A stretch of 64,000 nt of DNA, from positions 186,001-250,000 of the forward strand of contig NZ_JAFFID010000003.1 in NCBI RefSeq assembly GCF_017355955.1. The letters are read 5' to 3'. The notes beneath the pieces are model-generated. The model was not told where the DNA came from. It saw only the letters and a list, made by a program, of their open reading frames with translations, and searched no databases. Positions 1 through 8,467 of this stretch are shown here, piece by piece. A program made the translations under genes and the position numbers. Positions within the stretch are counted from its first letter, which is position 1. Each line of letters opens with the position of its first letter. Source of the stretch: Sabulibacter ruber (GTDB lineage Bacteria > Bacteroidota > Bacteroidia > Cytophagales > Hymenobacteraceae).

Positions 1-203
1 ATAACCCACACAAATAGGGCTTTGTCATATTTGTGTGTTCCTTCGTTTATACTTTTTAGAGTAAAGCTTATGCCAACAAATGGATAATAAGTAACATAAC
101 TTAATCTGATCAAACTTATATCACTTTTGAGCCTTTGTACCTATCAACCCTACACCAAGGTATACGATGATGATTTTAACTCATTAAAATAAGATCGCAG
201 AAG
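1..203. other. intergenic start of window, no gene seen
   Basis: AT-rich. A 9-bp inverted repeat (ACACAAATA and TATTTGTGT, around 14-35) could be a terminator for the minus-strand lipoprotein gene that ends at 204, but it has no clear T-tract. No coding sequence is supported. Confidence 0.5.
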
Positions 204-1025
204 TTAATCCCTGATGTATTCCAGGGTTTGCACCAGATCACCGAATCTTATTTCCTTAGGGTAACCTTCAGAATTATACTCGTATTCAATTTTAGTATCA
301 TTTGCATAGAATATATCTGTTTTGATTTCTACAGGATTATTGGGACTAAAAAAGGCGATAAATTGATGCCCAGTTGATAAAATAGAATTTTCAGGAGCAA
401 AGAATACATCAATGAACGGGCTTCCAACTCCGCGCCAAGGGTTTTTCTTTGCATCATAAGTAATCCGTGTTGTGTACTCCTTTATAGATAGGGTAGTATC
501 ATCCAGCCTAAAGAGTTCCTCCTTGATTACATTCCCCCAATCATCAAAAGAAAGCAACAGAGCATGGGATGGTCCAAAGTCTCCCCCAATGTTGACGCGT
601 TTTGGCCTTCCTCCCGTGTCATATACAAATGAATAAGTACGGGTAGTACGAAAGCCCCGATCAAATTCGGTCACTGTAGCCGACTTCAACCTCCCCGTTT
701 TATCATAAATAAGAGTGTCACTATCCTCGGGGTATTGTGCGTGAATGAGGCGCCTGTTATTGTCATAAGTATAACTAGAACTAAAGAGCGACCCAATTAT
801 CTCACTTTTACCCCTATATTCTGTAAGTAAGCCACTCCTGTAAGTATAAGTGAAAGTCAGAAGGTCATTTACATTGATTCTGGTATTCTTAACAAGGACT
901 TTTGAAAGCCTAGGTTCAGAAGGAAGATGAGTCTCTTCATCCTCATCGGAGCAGGAATAAGATAACAATGAAAGGAGTAGAAGCATGTAAAACAGAATCT
1001 GCTTCAAAGGAATGGGAAGTACCAT
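204..1025 (-). CDS. lipoprotein with YD/RHS-like repeats
   Basis: A 273-residue predicted secreted lipoprotein. The first 24 residues are a hydrophobic signal, followed by a Cys at about 25 (LLSYSC, an acceptable but not ideal lipobox) and an acidic SDEDEE tract typical of Bacteroidota surface lipoproteins. The body carries degenerate YD/RHS-like strands: FTYTYRSGLLTEY, YTYDNNRRLIHAQY, LIYDKTGRLKSA, FVYDTGGRPKRV, ITYDAKKNP, YEYNSEGYPKEI. These are short beta-hairpin repeats as in RHS/YD proteins and DUF4595-like Bacteroidota proteins. No catalytic residues are recognised. It stands alone and is followed on its own strand by little more than the window edge. Function unknown; cell-surface location is inferred from the signal. 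Confidence 0.75.
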   Translation of the reverse strand: MVLPIPLKQILFYMLLLLSLLSYSCSDEDEETHLPSEPRLSKVLVKNTRINVNDLLTFTYTYRSGLLTEYRGKSEIIGSLFSSSYTYDNNRRLIHAQYPEDSDTLIYDKTGRLKSATVTEFDRGFRTTRTYSFVYDTGGRPKRVNIGGDFGPSHALLLSFDDWGNVIKEELFRLDDTTLSIKEYTTRITYDAKKNPWRGVGSPFIDVFFAPENSILSTGHQFIAFFSPNNPVEIKTDIFYANDTKIEYEYNSEGYPKEIRFGDLVQTLEYIRD

Positions 1026-1130
1026 TTAAAAGTATAAACTTCTTATTATCAGGTGGATAAAATAATTCTATTTATTGGGTGTTGTTTAGTAGTATTAGAC
1101 TTTTCAATACTGTTCCATCGCAACTAAAAA

Positions 1131-1168
1131 AGAAAAAGCCTTGTAAGTTTTGGCTTACAAGGCTTTTA
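1131..1168 (-). terminator. terminator of tRNA-Leu
   Basis: Perfect 10-bp stem GCCTTGTAAG / CTTACAAGGC around a TTTTGG loop, followed on the minus strand by a T-rich run. It sits about 10 nt past the 3' end of the minus-strand tRNA, as expected for an intrinsic terminator. Confidence 0.85.
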
Positions 1169-1179
1169 GTTGTTACTAG

Positions 1180-1262
1180 TGCGCGCGGGGAGATTCGAAC
1201 TCCCACACCCGTAGGGCACCACCCCCTCAAGATGGCGTGTCTACCAGTTTCACCACGTGCGC
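1180..1262 (-). tRNA. tRNA-Leu (anticodon GAG)
   Basis: Read on the minus strand: acceptor strand GCGCACG, D arm with GGTAGAC, anticodon stem CCATC / GGTGG with loop TTGAGGG (anticodon GAG, reading CUC/CUU), a long class II variable arm, and T arm GGGAG-TTCGAAT-CTCCC. The 3' acceptor strand is CGCGCGC with discriminator A. CCA is not encoded. Pair 5-68 of the acceptor stem is A-C, a mismatch; the other six pairs are canonical. The long variable arm confirms the Leu/Ser class. Confidence 0.93.
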
Positions 1263-2604
1263 AAATCACGAACAAGGCTTTTCCCCGTTTGATGGTACAA
1301 ATGTATACTATCCTTTCATTCTGTGCAAATCCTTTTCTAAAACTTTTAATCCTTCACTAAGCTTCAATCTTAGAAATAACAGTAACCACCATCTACTTAC
1401 ATTTATTCAATACAACAATAAGCTCTATAGCAGAGTTACTGATTTTCCACATTAACTTAAATAATCGAGACATTTGTAACAATACGAATTACATACATCG
1501 TACAAATCTATTCAAGCTTGCTCTTATAAAACAAACACTTAAATTTAAACATATAAACAAATGCTGCAACATATAAAAACCATATATAAATCAGGAAAGG
1601 CATTAAGGAACCTTGAAAAATAGGTCAAAGTTAAAACATAAAATGAATCACTTTAATTTTAACAATACTGACCATTACCAATATATGCACACAGAAGCCA
1701 TTTTACTTCAAGCAATCAGTTAAGAGATTAAATTAACTGTTTAATAAAACAATCTAATTTAAACTACAACATCACCACATCTATTATTAATATAAACTTA
1801 TAATTCATATTTACATTCTAAAACAAAACCCAACTTAGCAATATAACACCTTAAAATAAACAGGTTAAATAGTAATAAATATTTTCTAGCAATAAAGCCT
1901 ATTTTACAACAACTATCTACTTAAAAAATATATTATTAAATAATCATTCACTTAACACTTTAAAATAACGTATTGCTTACATCCTCGAAATCAAGCTGAA
2001 ACAGATTAAATTAAAATAGATGGCATAATAAAAAATTCCATCTACCAACATCTAATTAAACAATAATCAACCCGCAACAAGAATGATATCAATACACAAA
2101 CTTTATAAATAATATATAACGACAATAGAAATTTAACATAACAAACTAGGTGTTAATAAAATCTACAACAATGATATCAAACCTGCGTATAGCATTAAGG
2201 TGTTAAACAATATTTCTACTTCACTAAAGCAGAGTTGTCACTTCATTTTTATTGCTCCCTTAATTGAAAGTGGCCTAACAACATTTAAAGTTAAACAAGA
2301 ACACAAAAATCATATACCCCTGTATATCAAATCATAATACAGTCATATAATACACTAAGCTTTAAATCTTACGATAGGCTTTTCAACACAGTCAAGTCAC
2401 TTCTAGGACTTGTAGGCAATTCTGCCAAGGAACAATGCTAAAATTTTTATCATTAATAACTTCTAGGTTGTCACGTTTTCTATAAATAACTACACTTTGA
2501 TTAATCGAGAAGGAAATAGAAAACTAATTTTCTAATAAATAGTAGTTATTACAGAAACTAAAAATAACGAATTAAAGGCCTTAAACATTAGCAACTAAAC
2601 ACTT
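1263..2604. other. 1.3-kb very AT-rich, G-poor non-coding stretch
   Basis: No open frame of note on either strand. The stretch is visibly far richer in A/T than the flanking genes, and the plus strand is poor in G. Short repeated words occur: AATGATATCAA near 2083 and 2170, AGGTGTTAA near 2148 and 2197. One DnaA-box-like word (TTTTCCACA, 1443-1451) lies at the left end. It could be a long regulatory or structural spacer; no RNA gene could be assigned. Confidence 0.6.
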
Positions 2605-2612
2605 TATTTTTG
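2605..2612 (+). promoter_or_regulatory. -7 promoter element for DUF1206 gene
   Basis: TATTTTTG matches the Bacteroidota -7 consensus TAnnTTTG and ends 19 nt before the ATG at 2632. A convincing -33 element was not identified. Confidence 0.5.
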
Positions 2613-2631
2613 TTTTAATATATTACCGTTA

Positions 2632-3435
2632 ATGGATCAACGCAGAAAAGAATGGATTGAAACGTTTGCTAAAGCTGGATACGTTGCAAAAGGCATGGTG
2701 TACGTACTTGTTGGGGTCCTAACAGCTATGTCTGCTTTTGGCGTGGGAGGACAGAAATCCTCAAATTCTGATGCTTTACTTCAAGTCAAATCACTTCCGG
2801 GAGGGAGTTTTTTGTTAGGCATTCTAGCTGCGGGGTTAGGCGGGTATAGTTTGTGGCGCTTTGTACAAGCAATAAAAGATACAGAGCATAAAGGCAATAG
2901 CGGCAAAGGATTGTTGAAAAGAGCAGCTTATGCCTTTAGTGGGTTTATCTACGGAGCTTTAGCGATATTAGCTTTCAAAATAGGTACAGGAACACAGACA
3001 AATTCTGGTGGAGAGGGTAATAGGGAGCAGATGATTTCCACCGAATTATTAAGTAAACCATTCGGGATGTACCTGGCGATAATTATTGGCTTAATTACCA
3101 TCGGAAACGGTATCTACCAAATCAAAAAAGCAGTGACTGGTTCTTTCATGAAAGAGGTGAAAGGCCTTCCAATTGACAGGTTTAATTTACTGAAAAGAGC
3201 AGGCCAATGGGGCTTTGCTGCCCGCGGAATTGTCTTTAGTATTATTGGTTTCCTATTTGTGAGAGCCGCCTGGTTACACAGGCCTGAAGAAGCAGAAGGA
3301 ACCAAAGGAGCATTTACTTTTCTACAGACCTCCCCTTTCGGGAATGTTTTGTTAGCCATTGTATCGCTGGGATTGATTGGGTACGGTATCTTTATGTTTG
3401 TGCAGGCAAAGTACAGTGACATCTCTGTAGACTGA
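2632..3435 (+). CDS. DUF1206 family membrane protein
   Basis: A 267-residue integral membrane protein made of three copies of the DUF1206 unit, each with two transmembrane helices. The unit signatures are AKAGYVAKGMVYVLVGVLTA near residue 13, LLKRAAYAFSGFIYGALAIL near 88, and LLKRAGQWGFAARGIVFSII near 188. Each begins with a basic helix start and a small-residue-rich first helix, and each second helix ends in a GYGIF/G(Y)SLW-like motif. DUF1206 proteins are inner-membrane proteins of unknown function. The gene stands alone after the AT-rich gap; the start ATG lies just past a TAnnTTTG promoter element. The family assignment is confident; no function can be given. Confidence 0.9.
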   Translation: MDQRRKEWIETFAKAGYVAKGMVYVLVGVLTAMSAFGVGGQKSSNSDALLQVKSLPGGSFLLGILAAGLGGYSLWRFVQAIKDTEHKGNSGKGLLKRAAYAFSGFIYGALAILAFKIGTGTQTNSGGEGNREQMISTELLSKPFGMYLAIIIGLITIGNGIYQIKKAVTGSFMKEVKGLPIDRFNLLKRAGQWGFAARGIVFSIIGFLFVRAAWLHRPEEAEGTKGAFTFLQTSPFGNVLLAIVSLGLIGYGIFMFVQAKYSDISVD

Positions 3436-3596
3436 TTCAGCAGCTGCCCTCCCCCACCTCCTTGATTGCTATAGAAAATGTTAGGGCAGCAACTTACAAA
3501 GCCTATACTCTTTACTTTCAAGGATAAAGACACCACTTACGGCTTCTACCTTCTTCCAAAGCGGCTCATATGGCAGATACTTGCTATCTTCCGGCC

Positions 3597-4526
3597 ATGC
3601 AAACGTTACCTTTTTATATAGTGGATGTTTTCGCCAATGCTCCTTACAAGGGAAACCAGCTGGCAGTATTCCAAAATGCAGATAGCCTCAGCACAGAGCA
3701 GATGCAGCAGATAGCCCAGGAAATTGGGTTCGCAGAATCGTCCTTTATTCTTTCAGATAAGCCTTCTGAGAATGGCTTTGAGACAAAGATCTTCACGGTA
3801 GAATATGAAGTTCCCTTCGCCGGACATCCAACGCTGGGCACTGCCTTTGTGATTCAGCAGTTCCTGGTGCAGAAACAAATACAAGATTTAAGCTTGAGCC
3901 TGAAAGTAGGCCAGATTCCGGTTTCAATCACCTACGCCAACGATTCACCTGATTTTCTTTTGATGCGCCAGATCAATCCCTTTTTTGGCGAAACTATAGC
4001 CAAAGCAGAAATTGCTGATCTTTTCGGCTTGCCCGCAGAAGCCTTGCACCCAGATTTTCCGGTGCAGGAAGTATCCACCGGGTTGCCGTTCCTCATAATT
4101 CCGGTTCATCGTCTTGCAGACATCCAGAAACTACAAACCCAGCCTGAGAAGTTGCTCTCCTTTCTGCAGCACCACGGGCTATATAAATCGCAGCGGGCAG
4201 ACGGTATGACGGTAGCATTTTACTTCTTCTGTCCCGAGACCTACTCCCCAGAGCACCAACTTAACGCCCGCATGCTGGCCTTGGAGAACGGAAGAGTGAT
4301 TGAAGATGCCGCTACCGGAAGTGCCAACGGCTGCCTGTTGGCCTACCTCCTGAAGCATCACTACTTCGGCAAGGATGAAGTGGAGGTTTTGGTGGAGCAA
4401 GGCTACGAAATCAACCGCAACTCTACCATCAAGCTGAAAGGCCGACAAACCGATGCAAAAAATTATGAGCTTTTTGTAGGCGGCCAGGTGCAACTTATCG
4501 CGAAAGGGGAATGGTATGTACGCTAG
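3597..4526 (+). CDS. PhzF family isomerase/epimerase
   Basis: A 309-residue cytoplasmic protein of the PhzF superfamily (diaminopimelate-epimerase fold). The N-terminal signature LPFYIVDVFANAPYKGNQLAVF is followed by IGFAESSFIL, which carries the conserved acid at about E47 (general acid/base in PhzF). GHPTLGTAF near residue 76 and DAATGSANGC near 237 are the two substrate-binding loops. I chose the ATG at 3597 because family members start directly before LPFY; an in-frame ATG at 3570 would add nine unconserved residues. The stop overlaps the next gene by 11 bp, so the two are probably co-translated. Outside phenazine producers the substrate of such proteins is usually unknown. Confidence 0.92.
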   Translation: MQTLPFYIVDVFANAPYKGNQLAVFQNADSLSTEQMQQIAQEIGFAESSFILSDKPSENGFETKIFTVEYEVPFAGHPTLGTAFVIQQFLVQKQIQDLSLSLKVGQIPVSITYANDSPDFLLMRQINPFFGETIAKAEIADLFGLPAEALHPDFPVQEVSTGLPFLIIPVHRLADIQKLQTQPEKLLSFLQHHGLYKSQRADGMTVAFYFFCPETYSPEHQLNARMLALENGRVIEDAATGSANGCLLAYLLKHHYFGKDEVEVLVEQGYEINRNSTIKLKGRQTDAKNYELFVGGQVQLIAKGEWYVR

Positions 4527-5835
4527 TCTAATCAAGTTGCCAAAACCATATCGCTTATGGCTCCCGCTGTTGATGTGGCTGGGGGTTTCCCTGTTTTCGA
4601 AGAGTTTTGCCCAAAACAGCCCCAAAACAGACTCTGCGTTTGTTCTTCGCCCCAGCCAGGTCTTTGACGGGCAGGAACTGCACAAGAACTGGGTTGTAGT
4701 GGTGCAGGGCGAGCGAATTACCGCTGCCGGCCCCGCTTCCTCCCTCACCCTGCCACAGAATGCCCGCACCATTGACCTTCCTGACCAAACCCTGATGCCG
4801 GGGCTTATTGAAGGGCACTCGCACTTACTTTTGCACCCATACAACGAGACCTCCTGGAACGATCAGGTCTTGAAGGAGCCCGATGCCCTGCGGGTGGCCC
4901 GTGCTACGGTACACGCCAGAAACACGCTTTTGGCCGGCTTCACCACCGTTCGAGATTTGGGTTCTGAAGGAGCCGAGTATGCCGATGTAGGCCTGAAACA
5001 AGCCATCGACCAGGGAATTATTCCGGGGCCGCGCATGCTGGTGGCGGGCAAAGCCATCATTGCTACGGGCAGCTACGGCCCTAAAGGTTTTGATCCCGCG
5101 TTTGAGGTACCCCAGGGAGCCGAGGCCGCCGACGGCGTAGACAACATCACCCGTGTGGTACGGGATCAGATTGGTAAAGGAGCCGATATCATCAAAGTGT
5201 ACGCTGATTACCGCTGGGGACCGAACGGAGAAGCCCTGCCCACCTTTACTCTGGCCGAGTTGAAGCTGATGGTAGAAGTTGCGTCCAGCAGCGGTCGTCC
5301 GGTGGTGGCGCACGCCAGTACCCCAGAGGGAATGCGGAGAGCCGCCGAGGCCGGGATTGAAACCATTGAGCACGGTGACAACGGCACCCCTGAAGTATTC
5401 AAGCTGATGGCGAAGAAAAACGTGGCCCTCTGCCCTACCCTGGCCGCCGGAGATGCCATTCTGCAATATAACGGCTGGCGCAAAGGCACTGATCCGGAGC
5501 CTGCCCGCATCACCCAAAAGCGAAACAGCTTTAAAGCCGCTCTTGCCGCCAAGGTGCCCATTAGCGTAGGCGGTGACGTAGGCGTGTTCACTCATGGCGA
5601 CAATGCCCGTGAACTGGAGATGCTGGTAGATTACGGCATGCCAACCTTAGAAGTAGTACGGGCAGCCACCGCAGGAAACGCCAAGCTATTTCACCTGGAT
5701 AACCGGCTGGGCAGGGTAAAAGAAGGCCTACTAGCCGATTTGATTTCGGTGTCAGGAGATCCCACCAAAGACATATCGGCGGTAAGAAAAGTACGGCTGG
5801 TGATGAAAGGCGGCAAGATTTACCGGCAGCGGTAG
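4516..5835 (+). CDS. secreted amidohydrolase (imidazolonepropionase-like)
   Basis: A 439-residue metal-dependent hydrolase with an N-terminal signal peptide (about residues 1-32, cleaved after SFAQ). Amidohydrolase motifs appear in order: the metal-binding HSH in LIEGHSHLLLHP near residue 102, the lysine in DIIKVYADY near 227 (carboxylated in this family), His in VVAHAS near 264, His in IEHGD near 285, and Asp in SVGGDVGVFTHGDN near 355. The C-terminal small beta-sandwich ends in DPTKDISAVRKVRLVMKGGKIYR, normal for the group. Family members hydrolyse dipeptides or cyclic amides in the periplasm; the substrate here is unknown. Its start codon overlaps the PhzF stop, indicating an operon. Confidence 0.9.
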   Translation: MYASLIKLPKPYRLWLPLLMWLGVSLFSKSFAQNSPKTDSAFVLRPSQVFDGQELHKNWVVVVQGERITAAGPASSLTLPQNARTIDLPDQTLMPGLIEGHSHLLLHPYNETSWNDQVLKEPDALRVARATVHARNTLLAGFTTVRDLGSEGAEYADVGLKQAIDQGIIPGPRMLVAGKAIIATGSYGPKGFDPAFEVPQGAEAADGVDNITRVVRDQIGKGADIIKVYADYRWGPNGEALPTFTLAELKLMVEVASSSGRPVVAHASTPEGMRRAAEAGIETIEHGDNGTPEVFKLMAKKNVALCPTLAAGDAILQYNGWRKGTDPEPARITQKRNSFKAALAAKVPISVGGDVGVFTHGDNARELEMLVDYGMPTLEVVRAATAGNAKLFHLDNRLGRVKEGLLADLISVSGDPTKDISAVRKVRLVMKGGKIYRQR

Positions 5836-5856
5836 TTCTGCACACCAGTAAAAAGG

Positions 5857-5908
5857 AAGAAGCTGTTTTGGGCCTGATTACAATAAAACAGGCCTAAAAC
5901 AGCTTCTT
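5857..5908. terminator. bidirectional terminator / 40-bp palindromic element copy
   Basis: 20-bp arms (5857-5876 and 5889-5908) with one G/A difference around a 12-nt loop. It lies between convergent genes ending at 5835 and 5923, so it can terminate both. Its core 5863-5902 runs CTGTTTTGGGCC ... AAAACAGG CCTAAAACAG and is a clear copy of the dispersed 40-bp palindrome family described in the findings. Confidence 0.8.
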
Positions 5909-5922
5909 TGTTTTAGGTTTCT

Positions 5923-6810
5923 CTATAAACTTGCCACAAACGCCAACTGCTCACCGGTTGGGCTTACTGCCAGGCGGGTGATGGTTTTGATGCCGTGCTT
6001 GCTCAGATCAGCGATCTCTTTCCAGCGTGGATCGGTGCCGGGGCGGTAGACAAATATTTTGGCTCCCTGGGCCATGAGCAACCGTCCATCTGGTAGCCAG
6101 GCAAAATCCTGACTGCCCGGTAAGGCTTGAATCAGGGTTTCCCTGGCTCCGGTTTTCAGGGTCAATTGCTTGATTTCAGCAATGGAATCTGAAACAGGAA
6201 CTAGATAGCTGATGGCCGCCTTCCGGGGTACTCTATGCAGGCTTCGGCCTACTGGCTCCTCCAGCTTCACGGGCTCTCCTCCTTTGGTGGCTCCCACGTA
6301 TAAACTCATGGGTGGCTGGTCACGGAACGCGGCCATAAGCAAGGTATCTGGGTTATACCAAACATGATAGCCTATCAACTGAGGCATTTTCATGAGCAAG
6401 GCAGGCTGGCCGGAACCCGGCTTTAACGGAAAGCGCCAGAGATGCTGTTCTTTTCCCCGCACCACAGAGAAGGTCTTGCCATCTGGCGTAACCAGCGGTG
6501 AGTACTCGGCCTCCGGAGTACTGGTGAGCTGTTCCGTTTTTTTGCTTTCCAGAGAGTATTGAAAGATATCGGTTTGCTGGTCGTCTTGCTGGGAGGCATA
6601 CAAAATAAACTTGCCGTCTGGAGTGAAGCTGGGCTGATTGTCATAGCCAGAACGCTGCGTGATATTGGTGGGCTGCCCCACTTGCAGCGTCTCTTTCTGT
6701 TTTTTCAGGAAAACCAGGAAAATCTCAGTGTCCGGGATGCCCTGACCTGCCGCTTCTCCACCTACTATCCCTAGCCAAACCAAGAGCAAACTCCTTTTGA
6801 AGACTTTCAT
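5923..6810 (-). CDS. secreted TolB-like (PD40) beta-propeller protein
   Basis: A 295-residue exported protein with N-terminal signal MKVFKRSLLLVWLGIVGGEAA (cut near AAGQG). PD40/TolB-type blades follow: SGYDNQPSFTPDGKFILYAS near residue 57, STPEAEYSPLVTPDGKTFSVV near 100, and LAVSPTGEQLAFVA at the very C-terminus. The protein is short for a full six-blade propeller. I chose the internal ATG at 6810 because it begins a standard signal peptide; the earlier ATG at 6846 would add 12 residues. It likely binds peptidoglycan-associated or surface partners, but no specific role can be read. The 3' end is convergent with the amidohydrolase gene and shares its terminator. Confidence 0.8.
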   Translation of the reverse strand: MKVFKRSLLLVWLGIVGGEAAGQGIPDTEIFLVFLKKQKETLQVGQPTNITQRSGYDNQPSFTPDGKFILYASQQDDQQTDIFQYSLESKKTEQLTSTPEAEYSPLVTPDGKTFSVVRGKEQHLWRFPLKPGSGQPALLMKMPQLIGYHVWYNPDTLLMAAFRDQPPMSLYVGATKGGEPVKLEEPVGRSLHRVPRKAAISYLVPVSDSIAEIKQLTLKTGARETLIQALPGSQDFAWLPDGRLLMAQGAKIFVYRPGTDPRWKEIADLSKHGIKTITRLAVSPTGEQLAFVASL

Positions 6811-6867
6811 AGAAAACAGGTTGTAAACGGGTGTTATACTTAACATATAATCTAAGCTACAGGCATA

Positions 6868-7332
6868 TTAAAGCTTTGCCTCGCTCATGCTGCGCAAAAC
6901 GGATAAAGTGTTCTGCACATGTTCCAGAGGTTTGGTCATGGAATTAAAGGAATACCGGATGGTGCCCTGCTGATCTATCACAAAGGTGACCCTACCGGGA
7001 ATGAAACCCAGGGTTTTGCCTACCCGGAACTGCTTCCTTACTTTTCCGCCTTCATCGGCTAGCAAAACGAAGGGCAGGTTATGTTTCTGGGCAAATTTCC
7101 CGTGAGAGGCAGCATCATCTGAGCTCACCCCAATCACTTCGGCGCCTTGGCCTTTGAAGTCTTCGTACAGGTCCCGGAAAAAGCAGGCTTCTTTGGTGCA
7201 GCCGGGCGTATCATCTTTGGGGTAGAAATACAGCACCACATTTTTCTCCTTCAGGATATCAGATAACCGAACAAGCTGTCCGGCCTGGTTTGGCAATTCA
7301 AAATCAGGGGCTTTTTCTCCTTCTTTTAACAT
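6868..7332 (-). CDS. bcp: thioredoxin-dependent peroxiredoxin (BCP/PrxQ)
   Basis: A 154-residue cytoplasmic peroxiredoxin. The peroxidatic Cys45 sits in PKDDTPGCTKEACFF, with a resolving Cys50 five residues later, the arrangement of atypical 2-Cys PrxQ/BCP enzymes. PGRVTFVIDQQGTIRYSF is the conserved C-terminal strand pair. It reduces H2O2 and organic hydroperoxides with electrons from thioredoxin. The length is normal for the family. It is transcribed from its own start, 58 bp upstream of the next gene on the same strand (stop 6868, propeller gene start 6810), so the two could be cotranscribed. Confidence 0.96.
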   Translation of the reverse strand: MLKEGEKAPDFELPNQAGQLVRLSDILKEKNVVLYFYPKDDTPGCTKEACFFRDLYEDFKGQGAEVIGVSSDDAASHGKFAQKHNLPFVLLADEGGKVRKQFRVGKTLGFIPGRVTFVIDQQGTIRYSFNSMTKPLEHVQNTLSVLRSMSEAKL

Positions 7333-7498
7333 AGTTCTTGGTGAGTTTACGCCGCTGCCCGCGGCAGGACAAATTAGTGCAACTCCTTGAATTTACCTCG
7401 GTTTGATGCTCATTGTTTTAAACAATCAACCATTCTCTCCTCTTAAGGAATAAGCACCTCTTAATCCTAGCAAAACCACTCGTTCGGGAGATGTTAAA

Positions 7499-7545
7499 AC
7501 AAAGAGGCGCTTCTCTTATAATGAGAAACGCCTCCTTGTTTTAAG
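7499..7545 (-). terminator. intrinsic terminator of DUF2461 gene
   Basis: Inverted repeat AACAAaGAGGCGcTTCTC / GAGAAaCGCCTCcTTGTT around a short AT loop, flanked by T/A runs. It lies about 30 nt past the stop of the minus-strand gene at 7577. Confidence 0.75.
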
Positions 7546-7576
7546 CCTGAATATGGAAAAACAGCACCAAAACTGA

Positions 7577-8266
7577 TTAAACTTCTTCCGCTTTCAGATC
7601 CTGCATGGGGCGCAGGAAGAAATCATTAAGCGGCTTTACGGCTTTCATGGCTCCCAGACATTCCTCGTAGAGGCGTTCACTGGTGACCACTTCATCCGGT
7701 AGCATGTACGTGGTGTTCCAGCTTTTGTGCCGAAGCAGCTCTATGGCCGGGTTCTCGCTGTCATAGCCTTTGGGAGTGGTTTTCAGTTTCTCCCCGCCCA
7801 CCCCGTTGTAGTATTTCTTAAAGGTAGGATCGTTTAAGAGCGCCTTTAGCTCCTCATAATTGTAGTCTATCTCCTGCCGAATGGCTTTCAACTCTGGTGC
7901 GGGCGGCATCCAAACCCCGCCGGCCAGGAAAGATCCATCATCTGGGCTGATGTGCAGGTAAAAGCCGGGGTTGATGGTCTTGCGGCCGCCTTCGGCCATG
8001 TAGGCGCAGATGTGCTCTTTATAAGGCCGCTTGTCGTTTGAGAACCGAACATCGCGGTAGATCCGAAACATGAGGTCTTTGGGTTCCTGTCCGTCCAGAG
8101 CAGGTTCAAAGGCAACGGCTCCTTTCAGGAGGGTGCGCAGGAAAGAGATAAAATCCTGACGGGCGGCCTCGTAGCGGCTGCGGTTCTTCTCAAACCATTC
8201 CCGTTGGTTATTCTGGCGAAGGTCCCGGATAAAATCTAAGGTAGATTGGTCTAGGTATTTTTTCAT
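7577..8266 (-). CDS. DUF2461 family protein
   Basis: A 229-residue soluble protein of the DUF2461 (TIGR02453) family. Diagnostic segments are LDFIRDLRQNNQREWFEKNRSRYEAARQDF at residues 9-38, FRIYRDVRFSNDKRPYKEHICAYM near 68, NPGFYLHISPDDGSFLAGGVWMPPAPELKAIRQEI near 98, and the C-terminal LRPMQDLKAEEV. The family is widespread in bacteria and has no established function. It stands alone between a terminator and a palindromic element. The length is normal. Confidence 0.93.
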   Translation of the reverse strand: MKKYLDQSTLDFIRDLRQNNQREWFEKNRSRYEAARQDFISFLRTLLKGAVAFEPALDGQEPKDLMFRIYRDVRFSNDKRPYKEHICAYMAEGGRKTINPGFYLHISPDDGSFLAGGVWMPPAPELKAIRQEIDYNYEELKALLNDPTFKKYYNGVGGEKLKTTPKGYDSENPAIELLRHKSWNTTYMLPDEVVTSERLYEECLGAMKAVKPLNDFFLRPMQDLKAEEV

Positions 8267-8370
8267 GAGGTCTCGTTAGATGGGCTTGTGCCGTGGGCAG
8301 AACAAACAAGGGTAAAAGTAAGTTCTTCCGGCCAGTTCCCGCAACAAAACGTCTTTCCTCCCCTAAAATT

Positions 8371-8410
8371 CTGTTTCAGCCCTACTTTGATAGAAACAGA
8401 CCTAAAACAG
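8371..8410. repeat. 40-bp palindromic element copy
   Basis: Exactly 40 bp, beginning CTGTTTCAGCCC and ending GACCTAAAACAG, with imperfect self-complementarity. It lies between two minus-strand genes. Confidence 0.7.
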
Positions 8411-8467
8411 CCGATAGGATACCTGCATAGAAGCGATTACTCCATTTCAGGTAACGAACTCAGGAAA

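Noticed and set aside
6880-6900. Additional TGCGCA operator near bcp
   Set aside because: Single half-site inside the coding end of bcp, no second half at 7-nt spacing.
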